From: JANLQX01 sp043775075
GTDB lineage: Bacteria; Actinomycetota; Acidimicrobiia; Acidimicrobiales; JANYDT01
Direction of reading: 5' to 3'
Assembly: GCA_043775075.1 (NCBI GenBank)
Contig: JAYVSS010000368.1
Span: forward strand, 1-6,296
DNA length: 6,296 nucleotides
The notes below the pieces were generated by a model. It ran no database searches. It saw nothing but the letters and a program-made list of their open reading frames with translations, and was not told the origin of the DNA. Position numbers and translations under genes: made by a program. Shown here one piece after another: positions 1 through 5,856 of this stretch. Position 1 is the stretch's first letter. Every line of letters begins with the position of its first letter.

Positions 1-3000
1 TCGGCACGGCCACCGTCGCCACGAGCGCCAGCACGCCGGTGGTCAACGACGCGACAAACACGTTCCCCAACGACTCCAACACCGTCAACGACATCTCGAG
101 CGTCAGCAATGCCGTCGTTCTGCCGAACCTCGGGGTGACACTCACCGCCAACCCGGCGGCGTCCTCCAACGTGGGGCCGAAGACGGCGATCGCCTACACA
201 CTGACGGTCACGAACTACGCCACCGGTCCCGGCGGCTCCGCCCCGGCGGGCATCGTCATCGCCCAGAATCTCCCCACCCAGCTCACCGGCTACACCTGGA
301 CGTGCACCGGCGTCAGCGGCGGTACCTGCCCCGCCGCCTCAGGCTCCGGCGCGTTCAGCGTGACGACGACCTCGCCTCTCGACGCCGGACAGTCGCTCAA
401 GTTCGTCATCACGGGCACGACCACGGGCACGCCGACCCGCGGCGCGTTCACCACCACCGCCAACATCACCCTCCCGCCCGGCCTGGTGGAGGCGAACGCC
501 ACCTACCCGAACTCGGCCACGATCTCTCACACCATCGTCCATCCCGACGTCACGCTCACCAAGAGTGCGTCGGTCAGCAATGCCGGACCCGGACAGACCT
601 TTACGTACACGTTAGTAGCGACCAATACCGGACCCGGCGTGGCCAGCAACGCGCGGATCGTCGACACCTTCGACGCCACCAAGTTCGTCACCACGCCGCC
701 GATTGCGTGGACGTGCACCGCCGGTGGTTCAGCGACGTGCCCAAACGCCTCAGGTACCGGAAACATCAGCGAGACCACCGGCGACTTTCCGTTGGGGGGG
801 ACGCTGACGTACGTCGCTACCGTGAAGTTGCAGGCGAGCGCCCGGACCAGTGTCTCGAACAGCGCCTCCATCGCCTACACGAACACGCTCGTTGACCCGG
901 TGCTCTCGAACAACACCCCTCCAACCGTCGTTGTGACCATTTCCCAACCCGACTTGATCGCCACCAAGAATGACTTCCAGACCGACGTCAGCCCCAACCA
1001 AACATTTCCCTACACCCTCGTGTTCAGCAACGACGGGCCCGGTCCGGTCACCGGAGCAACGATCGCCGATGCCGTCGATACCACCAAGCTGACCATTGTC
1101 AGTTGGTCCTGTGTGGCCAGCGGTGGAGCGGCCTGTCCGACGACGCCGACCACATCGTTGAACGCCACGGTTGACTTTCCGGCAACAAGTTCGCTGACAT
1201 TCACCCTTACGGTGACGGTCAAGCCCACCGCCACCGGAACTATCGCCAACCAGGCGGTCATCACGGCGCCAGTGGCCGTTGGAGATAGGGACCTCACCAA
1301 CAACAACCAGACCGACACCGACAACATCGTCATCCCTGACCTCTCGGTGACCAAGACGGACAACCAGACGTCGGCCACCGCCGGCCAGGTGCTCACCTAC
1401 ACAATCGTGGCCCGCAACCTCGGCCCCGGTCCGGTGACCAACGCCATCTTGACGGATACTCCCCCGACGCAGCTCACCAACCTCACGTGGAAGTGCTACC
1501 TCCCGCAGGGCGGCGGCGTGTGCCCGACCCCGAGCACCGGAACGATGACCGGCGGGGTCCAATTCACGTCGATCATTCCGAGCCTTCCCGCCCTCGCCCA
1601 GGTGACCTACGAAGTCACCGGCACCGTCGCCAACCTGGCCACCGGTTCCATCATCCAGAACGTCGCCCTCAATCATCCGAATGGCACGGTCGAACCTCCG
1701 GGAACGAGTGGCAACAACACCGCAACCGACCCGACCACGATCACCGTGGCTGACCTGACGATCACCAAGAGCAACGGCATTGGTACCACCTCCGCTCCCG
1801 GTACGGTGGCGGGCGGACAGGTCCTGACCTACGACGTCATCACCACGAATACCGGTTCCGGTCCAGTTACCGGAGCCACGATCGCCGACACCCCGCCGGC
1901 GGGCCTACTGACCGTTTCGTGGGCCTGCTTTGGCACCTCGGGCGGAGCCAGCTGCCCGAGCCCCGGCGCGACCCGCAACCTCAGCGTCACCGCCAACATT
2001 CCGGCCGGTGGCTCGATTACCTACCGGATGACCGGCACGGTGGACCCGGCTCTCACTTCCGGAACGATCGCCCAGACGGCGACCGTCACCCAGCCCAACG
2101 GTTGGACCGATCCGACGCCGGGAAACAACACGGCCACCGATACCGACAACATCGGAATGTCTGACCTCAAGATCACTAAGACCGACGGTCAGACCAACGT
2201 TGGCCCCGGACAGGCGCTGACGTACACCGTTGTCGCCAGCAACCTCGGGCCTGGGCCGATCACGAACGCCACGATCACCGACACCCTGCCATCAGCACTG
2301 ACGGGCGTTACCTACAAGTGCTCCGGCACCAACGGAGCTACCTGCCCGACCGGCACGCCGTTGAACTCGATCATCACGCCGAGCGGCTCTGTGATCACCA
2401 TCGCCGGGGTCAACCTCAACTCAGGAAAGAGCATCACCTTCACGCTCTACGCCACCGTGTCAGCCAGCGCCACCGGCACGTTCGATCAGCTGGCGAACAT
2501 TGAGCGGTCCTCGGGCGCGCTCGAGCCCGTCGCTCAGGCGACGAACAACACGGCCAAGGACACCGACACCGTCCAGCTCCCCGATCCATGGGCCACCAAG
2601 ACCGCTCGCGATGGCACACGGGGCCGGGGCGAACAGGTCCAGTACACGATCCAGGTCGGCAACGCCGGTCCGGGGCCGGTGCCGTCGGTTCCGTGGAGCG
2701 ATCCCATCCCCAGCCAGATCTTGAGCCCCACATGGACCTGTGTCGCCGTCAGCGCCACGTGCCCGAGCGGAGCGAGCGGTTCGCTGGCCACCGGCGCCAC
2801 CCTCAGCCAGACCATCGTCAACCTGGCGAAGGGGGCCACCGTGACGTACACGATCACCGGCAACGTCGGGCCGACAGCCACGTCGGCCACGGTGACCAAT
2901 ACCGCCACGATCACCCCGTCGATCGACCGAGACACGTCAACCACGTCGAACAGACCGAGCATCAACTTCGGCATCGTCTCCCCTGATCTGTCGATGACCA

Positions 3001-5060
3001 AGAGCAACGGTTTGACCAGCGTGCTGCCCGGTCAGACGTTCTCGTACACCCTCACCGCGAGGAACAACGGTCCGGGAAGCGTCACCGGCGCCATCATCGA
3101 AGACAAGCTGATCGACCAGACGAACTTCACCCAGACCAGTTGGACGTGTTCCGGTAGTGGGGGGGTCACCTGTCCCACGGCGAGTGGCACCACCAACGCC
3201 ATCGGTGCGACCAACTCCACCATTGGCCTCATGGCCGATGGCGCCACGCTGGTATACACCGTGAACGGGACCGTTCCAGCGAGTGCCTCCGGCGTCACGG
3301 CGAACACCGCCCGCATCGTGGCCCCGGTGACCATCACCGAGACCGATTCGCTCAACAATGTCGGACCGGATTCAGACCCGATCACCCAGCCCGACGTTTC
3401 CGTCAACAAGACCAACAACCAAACCCAGCTCTTTCCGGGCCAGGTCGTTACCTATGACCTTCTGGTCGCCAACAACGGGGCGACCCCGTCGTCCAACGTT
3501 CGGGTCACCGATACTCCGCCGGCCCTACTGCTTACCGGTACAAGCCCGTGGTCCTGCGTGCTTCCGACCGGCGGTGCGACCTGCACTGTTCCGTCGTCGG
3601 CCCGCAACCTCGACGTCACCCTGAGCGCCCCGCTTCCCGCTGGTGCCACCGTCACCTACCGCCTGGCCGCCACCGTCTCCGGCTCAGCGGCCCCGGGAAC
3701 ACTGGCGAATACCGCCTTCGTTACGGCCAATGGAGACACTGGGACCACCGGGAATAACACGTGGACAGACTCCGACCCGATCGTGCACCCCGATCTCCAA
3801 TTGGTTTCGGTGAATGACACGGTGTCGACGGTCTCAACGGTATGGCCGAGTTACGCGGGCTCGTACGCCATCGTCGTGAAGAACAACGGTCCCGGCCCGG
3901 TGACCGGCGCCCGCGTTTTTGCGACTATTCCGGCGTCGCTGACAAATGTCAGTTGGACCTGCACGGCCACGTCGGGCAGCAGTTGCCCCGCCGGCCCGAT
4001 CAGCACGGGCTTGCTCGACACGTCGTCGGTCAACCTTCTGGCCAATGGAACTGCCACGTTCACGCTCAACTACACCGTGGCCAACAGCTTCGCCGGTTCC
4101 ATTGTGACCACGGCCGAGATCGTGGCGCCGACCGGAATTGTTGAGGCAAACACGACCAACAACAAAGGCCCACAGGACACCAATACGAGCCAGATGCCGG
4201 ACATCTCTGTGGTCAAAGATGACTTTTTGACCAGTGTGTATCCGGGACAAAACATCTCGTACTCGATCATCGTCACCAACAATGGCCCAGCACCAGTGAA
4301 CGGAATTCTCGTCAATGACGCCCTGCCCGTAACCCTGGTGGCAGCGTCAACGTCGTGGACCTGTACCGCCACCGGTGGTGGATCCTGTCCGGCCGGCCCC
4401 ACGGCGGGCGGGATCACCAACCAAACGGTCAACCTTCCCAACGGCGCAACCGCCACCTTCGTGTTGTCCACCAAGGTGGCAATGAGCGCCAGCGGCACCT
4501 TGACGAACACCGCCAGCGCAGCGATTCCCACCGGCGTCTTTACCGATCGCAATACTTCGAACAACTCCGACGGCGACGATGACGCCATCGTCCTTCCGGA
4601 CGTGTCCGTCACCAAAACCGACGGTAGGACGTCGATCAACGCCGGGGACTCGGCGCAGTACACGATCCTGGTGACGAACGCGGGCCCCGGCCCCTCGGGT
4701 CCCATCGCCGTGCAGGATCTCATGCCCGCCGAACTCACCGCTGTTACCTGGTCATGCAGCGTGGTGACCGGGGCGTCCGACGGTGCGGCGTGCTCTAGCG
4801 CCAGCGGCTCAGGCGACATCAGCACCACGGTGAATCTGCCGGCGGTAGGGAACCAGATCCGCTTCTACGTGAACTTCACGGTGAAGACGACGGCCACGGG
4901 CACACTAAGTAATCGGGTCACCGCCACGCTTTCGTTGCCCAATGATCGCAATACGCCGAACAACACCGCCGACGATATTCCCGACACCATTGTTCCGTAC
5001 ACCGCTCCGACCACTACGACGATCGCGCCGACCACGACCCGCCGTGGTGGTGGCTTGTGA
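1..5060 (+). CDS. Giant DUF11-repeat extracellular protein, 5' end outside the window
   Basis: Probably a secreted, fibre-like surface protein built from tandem DUF11 (B_ant_repeat) beta-sandwich domains; the family occurs in bacterial cell-surface and adhesin-like proteins, usually without known ligand. The frame is open from base 3 to the TGA at 5058-5060. A GTG at 39-41 could be read as a start, but the codons before it (GTATVATSASTP) continue the end of a preceding repeat, so the true start and any signal peptide lie upstream. Counting residue 1 at base 39, 12 complete domains run from residue 29 to 1652, followed by a 21-residue Thr/Pro tail ending RRGGGL. Typical domain landmarks are PDLSVTKTD, GQ-x-x-x-YTI, NxGPGPVT, DTPP, W-(T/S)-C...CP, a late GT-x-x-NTA and a closing NN followed by Asp. 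Thr is very abundant and Arg is scarce. Cysteines occur only as one pair per domain. There is no catalytic motif, LPxTG or C-terminal membrane helix. The stop overlaps the start of the TadE-like gene. The family call is firm; a role in adhesion or envelope structure is inference. Confidence 0.93.
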   Translation, partial: GTATVATSASTPVVNDATNTFPNDSNTVNDISSVSNAVVLPNLGVTLTANPAASSNVGPKTAIAYTLTVTNYATGPGGSAPAGIVIAQNLPTQLTGYTWTCTGVSGGTCPAASGSGAFSVTTTSPLDAGQSLKFVITGTTTGTPTRGAFTTTANITLPPGLVEANATYPNSATISHTIVHPDVTLTKSASVSNAGPGQTFTYTLVATNTGPGVASNARIVDTFDATKFVTTPPIAWTCTAGGSATCPNASGTGNISETTGDFPLGGTLTYVATVKLQASARTSVSNSASIAYTNTLVDPVLSNNTPPTVVVTISQPDLIATKNDFQTDVSPNQTFPYTLVFSNDGPGPVTGATIADAVDTTKLTIVSWSCVASGGAACPTTPTTSLNATVDFPATSSLTFTLTVTVKPTATGTIANQAVITAPVAVGDRDLTNNNQTDTDNIVIPDLSVTKTDNQTSATAGQVLTYTIVARNLGPGPVTNAILTDTPPTQLTNLTWKCYLPQGGGVCPTPSTGTMTGGVQFTSIIPSLPALAQVTYEVTGTVANLATGSIIQNVALNHPNGTVEPPGTSGNNTATDPTTITVADLTITKSNGIGTTSAPGTVAGGQVLTYDVITTNTGSGPVTGATIADTPPAGLLTVSWACFGTSGGASCPSPGATRNLSVTANIPAGGSITYRMTGTVDPALTSGTIAQTATVTQPNGWTDPTPGNNTATDTDNIGMSDLKITKTDGQTNVGPGQALTYTVVASNLGPGPITNATITDTLPSALTGVTYKCSGTNGATCPTGTPLNSIITPSGSVITIAGVNLNSGKSITFTLYATVSASATGTFDQLANIERSSGALEPVAQATNNTAKDTDTVQLPDPWATKTARDGTRGRGEQVQYTIQVGNAGPGPVPSVPWSDPIPSQILSPTWTCVAVSATCPSGASGSLATGATLSQTIVNLAKGATVTYTITGNVGPTATSATVTNTATITPSIDRDTSTTSNRPSINFGIVSPDLSMTKSNGLTSVLPGQTFSYTLTARNNGPGSVTGAIIEDKLIDQTNFTQTSWTCSGSGGVTCPTASGTTNAIGATNSTIGLMADGATLVYTVNGTVPASASGVTANTARIVAPVTITETDSLNNVGPDSDPITQPDVSVNKTNNQTQLFPGQVVTYDLLVANNGATPSSNVRVTDTPPALLLTGTSPWSCVLPTGGATCTVPSSARNLDVTLSAPLPAGATVTYRLAATVSGSAAPGTLANTAFVTANGDTGTTGNNTWTDSDPIVHPDLQLVSVNDTVSTVSTVWPSYAGSYAIVVKNNGPGPVTGARVFATIPASLTNVSWTCTATSGSSCPAGPISTGLLDTSSVNLLANGTATFTLNYTVANSFAGSIVTTAEIVAPTGIVEANTTNNKGPQDTNTSQMPDISVVKDDFLTSVYPGQNISYSIIVTNNGPAPVNGILVNDALPVTLVAASTSWTCTATGGGSCPAGPTAGGITNQTVNLPNGATATFVLSTKVAMSASGTLTNTASAAIPTGVFTDRNTSNNSDGDDDAIVLPDVSVTKTDGRTSINAGDSAQYTILVTNAGPGPSGPIAVQDLMPAELTAVTWSCSVVTGASDGAACSSASGSGDISTTVNLPAVGNQIRFYVNFTVKTTATGTLSNRVTATLSLPNDRNTPNNTADDIPDTIVPYTAPTTTTIAPTTTRRGGGL
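794..800 (+). repeat. Poly-G tract (G7) inside the giant gene
   Basis: Seven G in a row encode the end of Leu plus Gly-Gly in the FPLGGTL stretch of DUF11 unit 2. The frame is intact through the tract. It could be a slippage site, but seven bases is short for a phase-variable tract. Confidence 0.6.
3159..3165 (+). repeat. Second poly-G tract (G7) inside the giant gene
   Basis: Seven G in a row encode Gly-Gly and the first base of Val in the SGSGGVTC loop of DUF11 unit 8, between its two cysteines. The frame is intact. It does not lie at the same position of the domain as the first G7 tract, so it is not simply an inherited copy. Confidence 0.6.
4995..5057 (+). other. Thr/Pro-rich C-terminal tail of the giant protein
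   Basis: The last 21 residues (PYTAPTTTTIAP, then TTTRRGGGL) are low-complexity and lie after the final DUF11 domain. Such Thr/Pro tails often link surface domains to a wall or membrane anchor in high-GC Gram-positive bacteria. Here the protein stops at GGGL with no LPxTG motif and no hydrophobic helix. Reading on in frame past the TGA gives a short polar stretch up to a TAG near 5121-5130 and no anchor, so a simple stop-codon mutation that hides an anchor is not supported. Confidence 0.7.
5045..5060 (+). promoter_or_regulatory. Stop/start overlap (GTGA) with weak ribosome binding site
   Basis: The GTG start at 5057-5059 and the TGA stop at 5058-5060 share bases, a layout usual for translational coupling. 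The G-rich GGTGGTGG just upstream is the only candidate Shine-Dalgarno stretch and is a poor match. Ribosomes finishing the giant protein therefore probably re-start on the TadE-like gene. Confidence 0.65.
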
Positions 5061-5854
5061 TCAGTTCTTGGCGAGCAACGAACGCCAGACCCATTTGTCA
5101 GATTGCTGCGGCCCGCATTGGTCGCATAGGTCGCATTGGTCGCGTTGGTCGCAAACTGCGGCAGGAGCGCGGGGCCGTGGCAGTCGAAGCGGCGCTCATA
5201 ACTCCGTTGCTGTTCTTCCTTATTTTTATGATTATTGAGACCGGTCCACTCTTTCTCCTGTGGTCATCAGACAAACATGCCGCGCAGGAAGGGGCACGTA
5301 TGGCGACGGTGGCCGGTACCACGAATGATGCCGATTACGACATCCTGAAGGCCATGCGCCCGCCACTCAGCGCCGTCGGCAATCGGTTGAACTACGTCAT
5401 CGTCTATCGGGCCACCGACCTCTATACGAAGGCACCACAAGAATGCTTGACCGAGGCCGATAACGCTCTGGCCCTCAATGTGTCGGCGGACCAGGCGGTC
5501 GGTTATTTCCGCACCGACACCGGAACCGTTATGCGCACCGGCGACCCGCAGACTGCTCTCACCTCATTCGATTGGACGGCGAAGCGGCCGGCGGTGGCCT
5601 GCAACGTGTACCGATTCAACCAACTTGGCATCGTGAATACTCGCTTTCAGTACGACTCGGCCGCCGCCCCGGCGGACCTGAGCCTCGACCGCTTCTGGCC
5701 GGCAACAAAACGGAACGACTCGATTTCTGCGCGTCAGGATTACGTCGGCATTTACGTCCGGTCCTCCTACACATCGATGACCGGTGTGATCAGTTCACGC
5801 ACGGTCAGTCACACCTATGTCGGTGTGATTGAAGCTCTCAAAGTGCAGGGGTAA
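5057..5854 (+). CDS. TadE-like pseudopilin / pilus assembly protein
   Basis: A 265-residue TadE-family protein. TadE proteins are minor pseudopilins of Tad/Flp pilus or secretion systems, held in the membrane by one N-terminal helix. Residues 1-38 are a hydrophilic, Arg-rich leader containing four R-[IV]-G repeats (20-31) and ending KLRQERG. The G39|A40 junction followed by AVAVE places Glu at +5 of the mature chain, the hallmark of class III prepilin-type cleavage. Residues about 45-69 (AALITPLLFFLIFMIIETG onward) form the membrane segment, followed by the family-typical AAQEGARMATVAG. The remaining roughly 180 residues should lie outside the membrane. They include VIVYRA, C130, a CNVYRF motif with C182, and DYVGIYVRSS near the end, features I recall from actinobacterial TadE-like proteins. 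GTG at 5057 is chosen because it overlaps the previous stop and keeps the whole basic leader; a later start is possible, since the leader is long for the family. TAA is at 5852-5854. Confidence 0.9.
   Translation: MISSWRATNARPICQIAAARIGRIGRIGRVGRKLRQERGAVAVEAALITPLLFFLIFMIIETGPLFLLWSSDKHAAQEGARMATVAGTTNDADYDILKAMRPPLSAVGNRLNYVIVYRATDLYTKAPQECLTEADNALALNVSADQAVGYFRTDTGTVMRTGDPQTALTSFDWTAKRPAVACNVYRFNQLGIVNTRFQYDSAAAPADLSLDRFWPATKRNDSISARQDYVGIYVRSSYTSMTGVISSRTVSHTYVGVIEALKVQG
5114..5152 (+). repeat. Tandem 9-bp repeat coding R-[IV]-G
   Basis: Four copies of CGC-(ATT/ATA/GTT)-GGT, followed by one more CGC, encode RIGRIGRIGRVGR in the leader of the TadE-like protein. The copies differ only in the middle codon. 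The unit is a whole number of codons, so copy-number changes would lengthen or shorten the basic leader without breaking the frame. Confidence 0.85.
5171..5188 (+). other. Predicted class III prepilin-type cleavage site
   Basis: Codons for G39-A-V-A-V-E44. Known TadE/TadF pseudopilins are cut after Gly by a TadV/CpaA-type prepilin peptidase, and the mature chain carries Glu at position 5. Both features are present directly before the hydrophobic stretch. The peptidase gene is not in this window. Confidence 0.7.
5189..5263 (+). other. Membrane segment of the TadE-like protein
   Basis: Codes for residues 45-69, a continuous hydrophobic stretch with Pro50, Glu61 and Pro64. The basic leader before it predicts the N-terminus inside the cell and the C-terminal domain outside. 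The DNA is locally AT-rich (5217-5240) because of Phe, Ile and Leu codons. Confidence 0.8.
5846..5851 (+). promoter_or_regulatory. Ribosome binding site of the TadG-like gene
   Basis: CAGGGG lies five bases before the GTG at 5857 and ends immediately before the TAA stop codon of the TadE-like gene. It is the best Shine-Dalgarno match in this stretch and fixes the start of the next gene. Confidence 0.7.
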
Positions 5855-5856
5855 TC

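Larger units (their letters stand above)
123..4994 (+). repeat. Array of 12 DUF11-type protein repeat units
   Basis: Unit boundaries were set at the recurrent PDL/PDV position: 123-542, 543-947, 948-1334, 1335-1748, 1749-2159, 2160-2579, 2580-2981, 2982-3389, 3390-3788, 3789-4196, 4197-4595 and 4596-4994, giving lengths of 140, 135, 129, 138, 137, 140, 134, 136, 133, 136, 133 and 133 residues. The end of one more unit occupies bases 3-122. The units are clearly related as protein but have diverged in DNA; I saw no long exact nucleotide repeats, which argues for old duplications rather than recent expansion. Unit 5 has a longer first loop (SNGIGTTSAPGTVAGGQ). Unit 7 is Arg-rich near its start. 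Units 1 and 10 lack the Lys found just after the first strand in the other ten. Unit 12 has the longest Cys-Cys loop. Confidence 0.9.

Noticed and set aside
750..1676. Long minus-strand open frame of 308 codons opposite the giant gene
   Set aside because: It lies wholly inside the DUF11 frame, has no recognisable domain, and its composition (Gly, Arg, Val, Asp) is that expected of the antisense of GC-rich Thr/Asn/Pro codons.
4070..4828. Minus-strand open frame of 252 codons
   Set aside because: It is antisense to DUF11 units 10-12 and shows the mirrored repeat pattern of the sense gene, without its own ribosome binding site or domain.
5040..5060. Programmed frameshift fusing the DUF11 protein to the TadE-like protein
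   Set aside because: The TadE frame is open for some distance upstream, so a shift is possible on paper, but no slippery heptamer or following hairpin is visible. The GTGA overlap is explained by ordinary coupled re-initiation.
5061..5130. Lost C-terminal anchor of the giant protein hidden behind a recent stop mutation
   Set aside because: In-frame read-through gives a polar peptide that soon meets TAG, with no LPxTG or hydrophobic helix.
4942..5238. Plus-strand frame of 98 codons across the giant/TadE junction
   Set aside because: It overlaps two well supported genes in another frame, and its product is Arg/Pro-rich out-of-frame sequence.
5855..5856. Terminator or promoter between the TadE- and TadG-like genes
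   Set aside because: Only two bases separate the genes and no hairpin with a T-run or promoter-like pair of hexamers is visible.
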